DNA of 64,000 nucleotides from Medicago truncatula (GCF_003473485.1 NC_053049.1:30959292-31023291), one strand, 5' to 3'. Positions 1-11,560 are shown, counted from the first letter of the stretch. Translations and numbers: made by a program. The notes: generated by a model from the letters alone, not told the origin.

Positions 1-413
1 AAGGCTTCAGCGCCCTTTAGAAAGGCTACGGTGATGAAATATTTCTGCAGAAGCAAAAAACTAACAAATTTTTTATAAACATTTAAATAAAGGATAAAAA
101 ACATATTTAACTTTTTTTTTTTTAAAGAATATTTAACTTTTATTTTAACGGCTGTTAAAAAAACAAAAACTTTAAGACCAAAAAAAAAAAAAAAAACAAA
201 AACTTTTATTTTAACGAAAAGTAAATTAAAAACAAGTCGGGCCAAAGGCCCTCTTTAGTACAAAAAAAAAAAAAAAAAGAGAAACAAGTCATCTTCAAAA
301 CAAAAACTCGCCTGCTTCTTCAAGCTGTGTGATTGAGGTTTCTTCTCACTCACTCCAATCCCACAAAATCTCCATCAACATTTCATACACCAACGCGAAA
401 TTCATCTTCAACA
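1..413 (+). other. Upstream region of the WDR82-like gene
   Basis: No gene is seen. The stretch is AT-rich with several poly-A and poly-T runs and leads into the 5' UTR of the WD40 gene. No convincing TATA box was found, so the promoter is inferred only from position. Confidence 0.4.
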
Positions 414-3400
414 ATGGGTGGTACACCTAAATTATCACTACCGATTTTACACGCTCGTTCCGTTTCTTTTTTACTTCGTTTTTCGCTCACATTTTCGTGT
501 TTTTCTTCTCAGGAACACCAGGGGAAAAAGAAGAGAAAGTTTCTTTGGATCTCAGTGAAGAAATTCTTCTCAGTATGGAAGTTGGAATGTCCTTCAAAGA
601 TTACGTAACCAATTTCTACTTTTTCCTTTATTTCTTTTTTTCTGTTTAATCAAAATCAACATTTTAGGGTTTTTCATAGCATAATTGGGTTTAATTATTT
701 CTGTTTTGTGCATTTTTTTACAGAATGGTAGAATTAGTTCGATGGATTTTCATAGGGCATCAAGTTATCTAGTTACTGCTAGTGATGATGAATCAATTCG
801 TTTATATGACGTTGCTGCTGGAACGTAAGACCTAATTTTATTTATTTATTTTTTTAATTATGTGAACAATTCATGTAGAATCAGCTTATTAACTTCGTTG
901 AAATTACTGCATTCAACGTTCTTATAATGAGTGAACCACCAAATTTGCCCCCGACTTTGTAGGATGCTCTCAATTAGGTCCCTTAGATTACGAATATTTC
1001 AAAAAGGTCTCTGACTTTGTCAAATTTTACTTATATTAGTCCTTCTTAGAGATGTTAGGTCCTACATTGATAGTAAGTAAGTTGTTAAAATATAGGGACC
1101 TAATTGGTAAGTGGTTAAGAGTAGTGCTAGCAACACTCTCTTTTCAACACTAACTTCCTCATTGGTTTAAATTAATGTGGGTCTCACACTTTGGAAATGG
1201 GTTCCACTTAAAGTGGTGGGACATACATTAATTTCATCCAATAAGAGAATAAGTGTTAGGGGGATTGTTTAAAAGAGAGTGTCCCTGACATTCCTCAGTG
1301 GTTAAATATAGGAACCAACTCGACAGTTTAATAATATAGTCAGACCTTTTTGAAATATTCATACTTTCAGGGACTTATTTGAATGCGCCCTACAAAGTCA
1401 GGGACTAATTTGGTAGTTTACTCATCTTTTTTTTTTTGAACAAGTGGTAGTTTACTCATCTTATAATCGTGTTTTCTTTTCTTTTATCGTTACTTTTATT
1501 TCAGCAAAGCTTATGATGCCTCTTAGTGCAATTTTATCGCTAGTTGCTGCTTTTCAATTGCTTAAACACAAGCGGCACTGCTTATTTCATTCTCATCTCT
1601 GTAGTAAGTCAGAAAAAATCAGTTGATAGTTAGTAAAAATTGGTTGCTTATTAATAAGAAAATTGAATCGATGCCTAGATAGCAACCAAATAATCATTTT
1701 CAGAAGTGGAAAAGAAAAGGGAAAAGATGCATTGATATCAAACGGTTTAATAGGAAATTAAACAGATGCAAAACTAGAAAAATAGAGGAAAGAAAACCCA
1801 AAACTATTTACAATGGAGGTGAGCCGCGTTTTATGAAGGATGCTGGAGCAGGAGGCTCGCTCGCTTGCGAGATCAACAACGGTGATAGCAGAAGCCAAAA
1901 ATGGCAGAAGACGGAGGCTAGGCATTCTAGCCCATTTTCTTGTCCTTTTTTTCAATGGGTTCTGCTTTGGTTGATGTGTTGTCCTCCCTTTCCAATGGAG
2001 ATGGTGGAAGAGACTGAGAACAAGGGAGATAGGGCCAGGAGACGGGGATATTGGAAGAACAGGGAGGATCAGATGTGTGGATTGGAAGAAAAATTTGGAG
2101 TTAAGATAATGGGGGCTGGGAGAAACATTGTCTTCTCAAAGAGGAAAGGGAGAGAGAGAGTTGAGGAAAAATGTTTTTTTTGTTTAAGACAAATTAAGGT
2201 GACAATATATGAAGACTCTGGTGTAGGAGTGAAACTTCAATAGTTTTGTTAAAACTGACTTAGCAAAAATGGGCCTCCCAAAATTGGGTAAAGCTTCAAA
2301 ATTCTAATTTAGGGTTGCATATGCTCTAATACTATTTACAACATTATACCATGAGTATATGCGATGGATTCTTGTACCGGATTGGGATTCTTAAAATTTA
2401 TGACATGACCTGGATACTACATTCGTAAATAGATTGTTGAGTAAATAGTCACAATGAAGAAATTTATCATGTCATTAGAAATAATGTTGAGTTTTTGAAA
2501 CTACATTATTTTCTCAGTATTATATATTAATGTCCTGTGTTGTGTCATCCATACGAGTCATTTTCTCTACCAATTGATCTATATTTGTTCATCAACCTGA
2601 AATTTTGAGATTTCCTAACTGTTACCAGATCTTTGAAGACAATTAACAGTAAGAAATATGGGGTTGATTTGGTTTGCTTCACATCTCATCCTACAACTGT
2701 CATTTACTCTTCTAAGAATGGTTGGGATGGTATGTGTTATATACCTATTTCCATCTTCATTGATCTCTGTGTAATCCGTAAATTTTTGTATATTCATTAC
2801 TAATATGATCAATTAATCCAGAATCTTTGCGGCTTCTATCATTGCATGATAACAAGTACTTGAGATATTTCAAAGGTCATCATGACAGGTTTGTTATATA
2901 CACTCCAATCTCAAATTGTATGTAGTGTTCATGTACATTCCCATTTTGTCACATAACAAGATACATATTTGTTCTTTTCCTAGGGTTGTCTCACTTAGCT
3001 TGTGCCCTCGGAAAGATTGCTTTATATCTGGATCTTTAGATCGAACTGTCTTACTATGGGATCAAAGGGCCGAGAAGTGCCAGGTAGTAGAATTTGAACA
3101 CTACTGCTTGCATATTTCTTAATCCTTTTGTATCTAATACATCATATAACTTTTTTAGGGGCTTCTTACTTTCTTTAAAAACTAAATAGGGACTGCTACA
3201 TGTACAAGGAAGGCCTGCTATATCATATGATGATCAAGGGCTTGTCTTTGCAATAGCCTTTGGAGGATACATAAGAATGTTTGATGCAAGGATGTATGAA
3301 AAGGTTTGCAAATTTCACATGAAAAACATTGTTGTTTTGGTTTGTAAATTTGTAATGTTATATAGATTAATAATCTATTATTGTGCAATTCACTCTACAG

Positions 3401-5927
3401 GGTCCCTTTGAGCTATTTTCTGTTGGGGGAGATGTTTCTGATGCGAATGTTGTGAAGTTTAGTAATGATGGGAGACTCTTGCTTGTAACAACTACAGATG
3501 GACATATCCATGTTCTTGACTCATTCCGTGGTACACTTGTTCGTATCGTCCCTACTTTCCTCAGCTCAAATACTTCTTTCAATTGTTTTATATTTGCTTT
3601 GAAAGGCTTTCTATGTGATTGCTCTTCTTTATCACGTGTACACAGTTATTCGCATATAATGTCACACCTGTCTCATGCAACTCCACATTAGAAGCTTCTT
3701 TCAGCCCTGATGGAATGTTTGTAATATCAAGTAAGAGTTTTTGGATTACCCAACACTTTTCTAGTGATTATGCACTTATTAACTCATTGACGTCATCCAC
3801 AATTTTTTGCATAAACCTTTCTTGTATTCTTTAGATGGAATGTGGAACTTTATGACCCCTGCATTCCATACCTTAAACTATGTTTTGGAAGAAAGCTTTA
3901 CAATCAATCAATGTGTGTAATTCTGTTGGCTTCTGTTCGTTTCTTGCTAGGTTTGTTATGCTAAATTTTAAGCCTGAATTTTGCAGGTTCTGGGGACGGC
4001 AGCATCTATGCATGGAGTGTTCGGAGTGGTAAAGAGGTATGTTAAGCTATATTCTTTCTTTTTCCCGCATTTCACAACTGTTCTTTTTTCTTCATATTTT
4101 TTACTTAATTTGTACCTTTATGATAGTCTTAGATTTTATATCTATAAGCAATATGGGACTAAATCCACCCCTTCAAACCCAACACAATGAAGGTGTTTAA
4201 GGCTGCAATGAAGGCAACTCAAATGCCACAATTAGGCGGTTAGGGGTGGACCACAATAAAGGCAGAATTTCCAACAGATAGTAATTCTCGACCAAGGATA
4301 ATATGCTTAAGTTGGGCCACTTTTTCATGTTCAGCTTTCCGTGCTTGTGCGAGGCATGCCTTCATTGTTACAGCCTACCAAGTTAGATGAGTTATGGTCT
4401 GAAAAATGTTTTTAAGTGCGAGGTATCCCTCACCTTAGTAGGTTGAGTTGGACAGAACCCAAATTCTATGGGTATGCTATTAATTAATTATTATAGCAAC
4501 TTTTGAAAATTTATAACTTATAGTTATATCCCATGAAGGATATGTTCTATCTTGAGTGCCATAGTACACATTCTGGCATCACATTTGATGGGATGGAAGC
4601 CACTAGTGATCATTGTTTTTCTAAAAATAGTTTGCATTTTGTCGATCCTTTTTTTCCCTTGCTGTTCGATTTCCTTGAGAATAGCAGAAAACATAATGTT
4701 GTATGTGAAATTTTAATATTTTTTGTATATTGAGAGGTGTGAAGATTAATACCCCACATTATATTTTTATTGACAAATATATAAGCACATGGGGAACCTC
4801 CTTTAAATGCTAGCTATCAAGAGGAAAGAATCAAATCACTAAATATTCAACCAAACATCTCATACTACTTGATGTAGGACTTAGACATCCCATAATATCC
4901 AAGTCCCTATCATAGCACTGCCCTTGAGAGACGACGTTCCAGCAGCTGTACTCTTTAACAGTGTACTCGGCCTTTCCGGTCAGCCTCTTCTTAGGTATCT
5001 CTTTATGAGCCTGGGCAACCAGGTTCTGATACCAATTTATAGGTATTTAAACATTTGGAAAATCCTCCCTTGAAGGCTAAGGGAGAAGAATCAAACCACT
5101 TAAATACTCCATCAAGCATCTTGTACTAATTGATTTGGGACTTGGACATCCATAACACCCATGCCCCTGTAATTTCTGTTCACTCCTTATAGAACAGAGA
5201 GCAGAGACTGGTCAACCCAGGAAGTAAAAGGCTAAAACCAACGGATCAATCATAAAAGTGAAGCAAAACTATTGCATTAATGTTCTGCACGATGAAGAAA
5301 CACTTGTGCTTCTTCAAAACCACATTATGGAAATTAAACAAAATAACTAGCTTATTTTCCACACAGACAACAGTCCTCTCACCCAGACCAAGCTTAACCA
5401 CTACTCCCCAATTTTCTCACATACCCCCTTTTGACCTCCACCTTTCAACTATATGGATGTCTCCCCAACTCCAATTGCCACCTTCCCTTTGTATTATTCC
5501 CCATCCACTCACTTTGCCTCCTTGCTCCCATTCTATGAGAGACTTTCTTTATAATGGGCCTGTGACCCCACCTCCACCTAATAGAAAATACTTTTTGAAA
5601 TTGATTATGGATATATTGAATCATAATTTTCAAGCAAACCATTATGCCAGAACCTTGTGATTGAAAAAAAAAATTAGGCAGGGGAGGGTTGGCATCATTA
5701 ACTTCTTTGGTTAACAGCATTTTAAAGTTTGAACAGTACTTTCCATTGCAATATTAATGCTTATCTATCCTTTGTAGGTTGCAAGTTGGAGAAGTGCAAC
5801 ATCTGATATTGGACCTCCAGTTGTGAAGTGGGCTCCTGGGAGTCTTATGTTTGCAACCGGGTCGTCTGAGTTGTCATTTTGGGTTCCAGATTTGTCTAAA
5901 ATAGGAGCCTTTGTTGGAAAAAAGTAG
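414..5927 (+). CDS. S2L: WDR82/SWD2-like WD40 protein, predicted COMPASS H3K4 methyltransferase subunit
   Basis: Eleven coding exons join in one frame with GT-AG introns: 414-420, 513-604, 724-824, 2629-2729, 2822-2888, 2984-3083, 3190-3303, 3401-3538, 3646-3730, 3987-4036 and 5778-5927. They sum to 1005 nt, or 334 residues plus stop, close to the usual size for WDR82/Swd2. WD40 blades are recognisable from residues about 35 to 320: GRISSMDFH with SIRLYD, SGSLDRTVLLWD, GLVFAIAFGGYIRMFD, VKFSNDGRLLLVTTTDG and ASFSPDGMFVIS with GSIYAW. In the family this protein is a COMPASS component (Arabidopsis S2La/S2Lb) acting in nuclear H3K4 trimethylation; that role here is inference. The first coding exon is only seven bases (ATGGGTG). 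Introns 3 and 10 are long because they hold transposons. The gene converges on the first glycosyltransferase gene. S2La versus S2Lb orthology was not tested. Confidence 0.9.
929..1458. mobile_element. Mutator-type MITE in intron 3 of the WD40 gene
   Basis: Inverted ends read gagtgaaccaccaaattt on the left and aatttggtagtttactc on the right, continuing inward through the 'actttgtagg' motif. The 9-bp TSD tcttataat lies at 920-928 and 1459-1467. The right terminus is partly duplicated around a T-tract (1411-1428 and 1446-1463). No coding sequence. A 9-bp TSD fits Mutator-like elements. Confidence 0.75.
1119..1296. mobile_element. Second MITE nested inside the first
   Basis: Its ends are gagtagtgctagcaacactc and the inverted counterpart ending gacattcctc. 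It is flanked by the perfect 9-bp TSD agtggttaa (1110-1118 and 1297-1305). It must have inserted after the outer MITE. Confidence 0.75.
4778..5157 (-). mobile_element. TRIM-like miniature LTR retroelement in intron 10 of the WD40 gene
   Basis: Two related direct copies of about 120 bp (4778-4897 and 5036-5157) flank a short non-coding middle. On the minus strand the right copy begins TGTTATGGATGTCC and is followed by TTGGTATCAGAACC (5019-5035), the usual plant primer-binding site matching initiator tRNA-Met. The copies have diverged clearly, so it is old. Antisense to its host gene. Confidence 0.6.
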
Positions 5928-6772
5928 AAAACTTAACACAATGAAAACTATTGTTTACCGTTCAACCTACTGAAAGATTATATTTTGTTATTCCTACCGA
6001 CAGACTTTGCCATGCTTTTTAAATATTCTTCTCCAACAGGTATTTCAGAGAGCCTCCTGAACTGTACAATTTGAGATATATGAATGAGTATTCATGTTAG
6101 TTTTTGCCATTCATTCTTGTTATAGATGTTATTTGGTTATAATAGTATCTTAGTAATGGTCCTTGATTGCAAGGTGCAACTCCAAATGCACCAGTCTGCA
6201 GTTTGGTATGGTCATTAAAATTATGCATCATGTTCATGGTTTTTCCAATTTTTATCTATCATTTGAGACTATTATTCATGTGTGCCTATGTTAATCACGA
6301 GCCTGTTCAGTTTTTTTGAAAAGCTCAAAGAAACTTATAACAAGAATGATAGCCTAATGAATGGCAGAAGTTCAGTTTTTTTAGGATCTGATGCTTAACA
6401 TTATACCTGTTCCAGTTACCTACACTTTGCAATTTGCATAGAGAAATGTTTCAAAGGGAAACGTTCGTTAACCAGTTATGTTGTACAACAGTATCTAGTG
6501 TTTGCTGCTTCCATCTATCATTTACGTTTTTATTTTGTTGCAGTGATTCATTTTGTTAGAACCAAAGACACAATAAATCATCTCTATAAAAATCACGTTT
6601 AAAAGGCTGTTTTCATTCAAATACTCAATGACAACAAGCATTCAAATAGCATACATATAACACAGTTGAACAATCACAATACATCACAAAATCACAATAA
6701 AAAAGCACATAACAAAACATATTGCGTAATAATAAAATTATGAAAATGGTAAATTCTAAATCAGCATTGTGA
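5928..6772. other. Convergent intergenic region
   Basis: It separates the 3' ends of the WD40 gene and the first glycosyltransferase gene. It should hold both 3' UTRs. No open frame, repeat or RNA gene is apparent. Confidence 0.5.
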
Positions 6773-8173
6773 TCAACGTTCCAAACGACTTTTAAGGTGG
6801 TCTAACAAGTTGTCAATATATCTATCTTGTCTTTCAATATTGACAAACAAGTCCTTCACCTCTTTAATATTTTCCCTATATATCCTCCCTTCTTCTTCAA
6901 GCATAACTAGTCTAATTGTGCGAGCCACTGAGTCACTTGTGAATGACCCATCTTGCTCATCTCTAGGCACCGTGTATGCCATCTTCTTTTCTTCCAACAC
7001 CTTCGCATTTATTCCCTGGTCTACAAGAAATGTCATCAACACAAGTGGCTTCTCGTTTTGAACTGCTTCCACCACTGATGTCCAACCTGCGTGAGAAAAG
7101 AACACACCAATTGCCATGTGCCCTAATATCTTCATTTGCGGAGCCCAATCAGTGCATACAACTCCGCGCCCTTTGGTGCGATCCTCAAATCCTTCCGGCA
7201 ATTGTAACACCGCCTTGTCTTTACGCCCATGTTGAGCCCTAAGGACCCAAAAGAATGGAAGATTCGACTTCTCCAATCCTAAAGCTATCTCATTGACTTC
7301 TTCTTGACTCGGTGTTGCTTCGCTACCAAAAGCCACATATACCACTGAGCCATGAGGTTGGTTGTCTAACCACTTCTTGATCCCTTGCCATGTGTCATTT
7401 TCATCAACAAAGTTAAACCCTGTGCTAGGGAGTTGACCGGCAGGTAGAACTGGTTTCTGGAGAAGGTTTTGGAGGAGTTCAAACCACTCAGGTTCAAATT
7501 CAGTACAACCACGAATCAAAATGGTGTCGCAGTTTTGAACACAAGAACTAACACGATGCATTTCAGAAACACCTGAGTCCTTTTTGGAGAAAACTTCCGC
7601 GTTCTTCTTAATCTCAAAGTATTTGTATGCCACTGTAGTATTAAATGGAATCCACGGTGGTGGAGCCGTGTAGTCCTCCAGCTTTGTTCGAGGATCTTTC
7701 TCTTTACCCGTAAGAACTGAAATGGGGCCTAAGAAGGCAAGATTTGGCGGAGTAGTAATGTTGAAAAAAACACATTTTATACCAATTTTTGTTGCCACAG
7801 GACCCAACCAAAAAGGAGCAAAATCATGCAAGATCCAATCAGCATCAGAAGATTCAAGAAAATTGGTCAAAGGTTGTTCCAGCTTGTCAAATGCATCTTT
7901 AAGGTATTGAAATACATCCCATGAGACATCTGTAGTGGCCTCTGCATTTTCTGGAAGATTATCAACTTTAGGCATTGGAAGACTCACAAATTTGATGAGA
8001 GGAGCAACGTTTGGTGGTAGTTGAGGGAGGCGTTGTATGTTTCTTGGGGTAGAAACATAGCTAACTTGGTGACCCTTTTGTGCTATAAGTTTGGCCACTT
8101 CAAGGTATGGGATCATGTGACCAAAGGCTAGCCATGGAAACATTACTATGTGAAGTGCCTTTTCTTCATCCAT
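6773..8173 (-). CDS. UGT91-like UDP-glycosyltransferase, copy 1
   Basis: Intronless gene of 466 residues, a normal length for plant family-1 glycosyltransferases (GT1). The N-terminal domain starts EKALHIVMFPWLAFGHMIP and holds the conserved His (H19). The LHDFAPFW stretch near residue 115 is where the partner acidic residue of the catalytic dyad is expected. The 44-residue PSPG donor-binding box spans 343-386; it starts WAPQ, has HAGWTSVVEA where most plant UGTs have HCGWNS, and ends in DQ. HAGWTS/HSGWTS boxes are typical of the UGT91 group, which often adds a sugar (for example rhamnose) to a sugar already on a flavonoid or saponin. Substrate and donor cannot be read from the sequence. Compared with copies 2 and 3, GGF before the core has become GVF. 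It is the most divergent of the three. Confidence 0.92.
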   Translation of the reverse strand: MDEEKALHIVMFPWLAFGHMIPYLEVAKLIAQKGHQVSYVSTPRNIQRLPQLPPNVAPLIKFVSLPMPKVDNLPENAEATTDVSWDVFQYLKDAFDKLEQPLTNFLESSDADWILHDFAPFWLGPVATKIGIKCVFFNITTPPNLAFLGPISVLTGKEKDPRTKLEDYTAPPPWIPFNTTVAYKYFEIKKNAEVFSKKDSGVSEMHRVSSCVQNCDTILIRGCTEFEPEWFELLQNLLQKPVLPAGQLPSTGFNFVDENDTWQGIKKWLDNQPHGSVVYVAFGSEATPSQEEVNEIALGLEKSNLPFFWVLRAQHGRKDKAVLQLPEGFEDRTKGRGVVCTDWAPQMKILGHMAIGVFFSHAGWTSVVEAVQNEKPLVLMTFLVDQGINAKVLEEKKMAYTVPRDEQDGSFTSDSVARTIRLVMLEEEGRIYRENIKEVKDLFVNIERQDRYIDNLLDHLKSRLER

Positions 8174-8216
8174 GGTGAAATAAGATAGATAGCTACAATG
8201 GAAAATATGCCGTTGA

Positions 8217-8226
8217 CTTTTATATA
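8217..8226 (-). promoter_or_regulatory. TATA box of UGT copy 1
   Basis: TATATAAAAG on the minus strand, about 45-55 bases before the start codon. A TTGAC core, as in W-boxes, lies beside it on the plus strand. The W-box reading is inference. Confidence 0.55.
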
Positions 8227-8777
8227 CTCAAATGACAAGGTTGTATGCATACTTATTTCCCTATAAATTACAGTTCACGCGTCCCACGAGGAAAGAGTTG
8301 TCGTAATAGAAAATAAATCATTAATTTGGCGGTTTATCACATGCATCCTCTCTAACTCTCTAAATAAAGTAATAAATCTCAGTTGTAGATACGAGTGCTA
8401 ATAATAAATCGAATCAACTCAAAAATAGTTTGAAATTTGATTCGGTAATTAGTTCGTTAAACTTGGTTCATGAACCAAATTTGAGTTGAAAATTAAGTTC
8501 ATTAGATAAATGAGTTGAACTTAAACTGCATATATTTTGATTCGTTTAATTAATGATTCAGCTAGATATATCATTTCTTACTGTCAGCCATAATCTATTT
8601 GTGATTAGAAAATTTTGGATATTAAATAAGTATATTTTATCTGTAATTTATAATATCATAATACTGTGATGATATATTTTTTTTTTTAAAATGTAACTCA
8701 ATTTTAAGAAAAGAGGAGTAAGAAGTAAGTAGACCGCAAAGGAAGTAAAAAGAAAACAAGAGATTTGCAAATAGATA
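8227..8777. other. Upstream flank of UGT copy 1
   Basis: AT-rich with no gene. Positions 8390-8570 hold a repeat-like stretch with motifs such as ttggttcatgaacc and aattagttcgttaaa. A similar motif set occurs inverted in intron 2 of the kinase gene (40540-40720), so this is probably a dispersed repeat. Confidence 0.4.
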
Positions 8778-9363
8778 TTTTTTTTTTAACAAGTCAAAAT
8801 AGAATTATATTAACATTATATAGTATTCGTCACAGTATAAGGCGTACCGAAGAGAACACTAAAAAATTACAAGCGGTTTAAGAAGTACATAAAGTGGACT
8901 AGCCAATGCCTAAACACGACAAAGGATTTGCCCATCACAAATGTTCGCCAAAAACAAACGCAGTCTTTTTAGCTTTCAGCTATCATAAAGAATAAGACTT
9001 AATTTTATATAATAGCTGAAAAATAGAGCTTTCTTTATTGTTAAACAACCTATTATTTTGCTCATTCCACAAAGTCCAAACAGTAAGGAGCCAAATAAGC
9101 TGAAAGAAAGACCTTCTCGATTTCAATCCACTTGTGGAAAAGATAATTTGAGTTAAATGGTCGATAATAAAGTGATGATATGCACCTTCAAAACCAATCC
9201 ACGACCGCAATAAAGGCCAAATGGAGCCAAAAAATCTGCACGATAAAAACAAATGACTCGCGTCCTCCATCTGACCACAATCAGACACACAAAGATGAAA
9301 ATAAATTGATGAATTTCTAACCATTAAACTATTTGACAAAAAATAATAGTAATTATTGCTCAA
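8778..9363 (-). mobile_element. 5'-truncated LINE 3' end with zf-RVT domain
   Basis: A 126-residue frame (8983-9363) has the reverse-transcriptase zinc-binding pattern: ASHLFLSCRFFGSIW, then WLLTVWTLWNEQNNRLF. This is the C-terminal part of plant L1-type ORF2. Downstream on the minus strand the element ends in a poly-A tract (T-run at 8778-8787 on plus). The same 3' end is present at 51200-51424. Confidence 0.75.
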
Positions 9364-9859
9364 AATTGATGAATTCCCTTAATTTAATCTTTATTAATAA
9401 GATGTGAAAGATTAAATTGATGAATTTTTCATATACTTTTTTTTAGCATAGGATTTTTCATATACTTAAAGATGAATTAAATTGACCAATTTTTTATACT
9501 ATATAGATTGTTCATTATACTTATATATAGTTTAAGGACCCAACTTTAACTATTGAAGGACACACCAAACAGGTACTACTTCCACATCCTACAAAGTCTA
9601 AAGTACTCTCTCAAATCTCAAATACATGTAAAAAATAGTTAAATAATTTGATGTATGTGGTCGAAATTTGAAATAAATATACAAACTCTATTTAACCAAT
9701 GTTTTTACTTATATATGAATCAGAACGACAGTGGTACTGATTCCCGATGACTCACCGTGATTTTACAGAAACTATAAAGTACAGCTTTTGAAAATCATGA
9801 TAGATCATCATGATTCTGGCATATCCACCAAAATATCAAAAGATAAACTTAATCATTTG

Positions 9860-10070
9860 AATCATTCACACGAAAATTTAAAAGTCCACTCTTGAAATAA
9901 CTTTGCTGAATAGCAAACCATAACATATTCCCTAACAATCCGTGTGCTATCATCAAAATCATTGAAAGTCTTGGCTTACCAATCTCTTTACTTCTAACAA
10001 TATGTGAACAAGATTGAATATAAATGAAAGATAAAGAAATTTGGTGGACCTTATTAATGAATGCAGTAAC
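9860..10070 (-). repeat. 3' flank shared by UGT copies 2 and 3
   Basis: This stretch resembles 22556-22770 over its length. Both contain cttgaaataactttg, tatcatcaaaatcattgaaa and aagataaagaaatttggtg in the same order just downstream of a UGT gene. The duplication that made copies 2 and 3 therefore included at least 200 bp of 3' flank. The remaining 9364-9859 shows no gene. Confidence 0.75.
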
Positions 10071-10097
10071 AAGGAAGAAGAAATTACTTAATTAAAA

Positions 10098-11504
10098 CTA
10101 AGGAATAATTCTAAGGTGGTCCAACAAGCTAGTAACATATCTATCTTGTCTTTCAGGATTGACAAACAAATCCTTCATGTTCTTAATATTATCCCTATAG
10201 ATCCTTCCCTCTTCTTCAACCATAACTAACCTAATCGAGTGAGCCACCATATCACTTGTGAAAGACCCATCTCTCTCATCTCTAGGCACTGAGTATCCCA
10301 TCTTCTTTTCTTCCAACATTCTTGCATTTATTCCTTGATCTGCAAGACACGTTAACAACACAAGTGGCTTCTCATGTTGAACTGCTTCTACCACCGATGT
10401 CCACCCTGCATGAGTCAAGAATCCACCAACTGCCACGTGGCTTAATATCTTCATTTGTGGGGCCCATTCAGTGCATACCACTCCACGTACTTTGGTTCGT
10501 TCTTCAAACCCTTCTGGCAACTGCAACACAACCTTATCTGTAGGCCCACGTCGTACCCTAAGGACCCAAAAGAATGGAAGGTTTGACTTCTCCAACCCTA
10601 AAGCTATCTCATTCACTTCTTCTTGACTTGGTTTTGCTTCACTACCAAAAGCCACATATACCACTGTGCCATTTGGTTTCTTGTCTAACCACTCCTTCAT
10701 CCACCACCATGTGTTGTTTTCGTCGCCGCCCTCAAACTCCGTGCTAAGGAGCTGACCGGCGGGAAGAACTAATTTGTTGTGAATATTTTGGATCACTTGA
10801 AACCACTCAGGTTCAAATTCGGTACAACCACGAATCAAAATGAACTCACTATTCTTAATTGATGAACAAAAGCGATACGCATCAGAAAAACCTGAGTCAT
10901 TATTGTCGGAGAGAATGTCCATGATCTTGATGATCTCAAAATAACGGTACGCCACAGTGGTCTTAAAGGGAACCCACGACGGAGAAACAAGAAAGTCCTC
11001 CGGCTTTGTTCGAACCGGGTCGTTACCTAAGAGAACTGAACCCGGTCCCATAAAGCCCATGAACGGTGGAGTGAAAATAGAGAAAAAAACACATTTTATA
11101 CCTAATTGGGGTGCCACAGAACCCAACCAAAAAGGAACAAAATCATGCAAAATCCAATCAGCATTAGAAGATTGAAGGAAATGAGTTAAAGGTTGTTCAA
11201 GTTTGTCAAAGGCATTTTTCAGGTGTGGTACAACGTCATAAGGAATATCTGTAGTAGCCTCTGCATTTTCAGGAAGGTTATCAACTTTTGGCAATGGAAG
11301 GCTCACAAATTTGATGAGAGGAGCAACATTTGGTGGTAGTTTAGGGAGGCGTTGTATGTTTCTTGGTGTAGAAACATAACTTACTTGGTGACCCTTTTGT
11401 GCTATAAGCTTGGCTAGTTCAAGATATGGAATCATGTGACCAAAGGCTAGCCATGGAAACATTACTATATGAAGTGCCTTTTCTTCATCTCTGATTGTAT
11501 CCAT
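10098..11504 (-). CDS. UGT91-like UDP-glycosyltransferase, copy 2
   Basis: Intronless, 468 residues. A longer open frame reaches 11567, but I start at Met 11504 because the protein then begins MDTIRDEEKALHIV exactly as in copy 3, and because the TATA-like element lies within the longer reading. The conserved N-terminal His is in FGHMIPYLE (H23). The PSPG box spans 347-390, with GGFLTHAGWTSVVEA and a terminal DQ. Same family and same limits on substrate assignment as copy 1: a UGT91-type, possibly branch-forming glycosyltransferase of the cytosol. It is clearly closer to copy 3 than to copy 1. Confidence 0.92.
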   Translation of the reverse strand: MDTIRDEEKALHIVMFPWLAFGHMIPYLELAKLIAQKGHQVSYVSTPRNIQRLPKLPPNVAPLIKFVSLPLPKVDNLPENAEATTDIPYDVVPHLKNAFDKLEQPLTHFLQSSNADWILHDFVPFWLGSVAPQLGIKCVFFSIFTPPFMGFMGPGSVLLGNDPVRTKPEDFLVSPSWVPFKTTVAYRYFEIIKIMDILSDNNDSGFSDAYRFCSSIKNSEFILIRGCTEFEPEWFQVIQNIHNKLVLPAGQLLSTEFEGGDENNTWWWMKEWLDKKPNGTVVYVAFGSEAKPSQEEVNEIALGLEKSNLPFFWVLRVRRGPTDKVVLQLPEGFEERTKVRGVVCTEWAPQMKILSHVAVGGFLTHAGWTSVVEAVQHEKPLVLLTCLADQGINARMLEEKKMGYSVPRDERDGSFTSDMVAHSIRLVMVEEEGRIYRDNIKNMKDLFVNPERQDRYVTSLLDHLRIIP

Positions 11505-11552
11505 GATGATGGAGCAAGCCAACTTAACTACTATTGAAGAAATGAAAGTTAC

Positions 11553-11560
11553 TATAAATA
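11553..11560 (-). promoter_or_regulatory. TATA-like element of UGT copy 2
   Basis: TATTTATA on the minus strand about 50 bases before the chosen ATG, within gagtatatttatagtaac. The same sequence stands in the same place before copy 3 (24290-24297). Confidence 0.5.

Noticed and set aside
1833..2243. 136-codon open frame
   Set aside because: It lies in intron 3 of the WD40 gene, has low-complexity basic composition and no domain.
5280..5660. 126-codon open frame
   Set aside because: It lies in intron 10 of the WD40 gene, has no domain, and the antisense frame is similarly open by chance. A decayed retrocopy is possible but not supportable.
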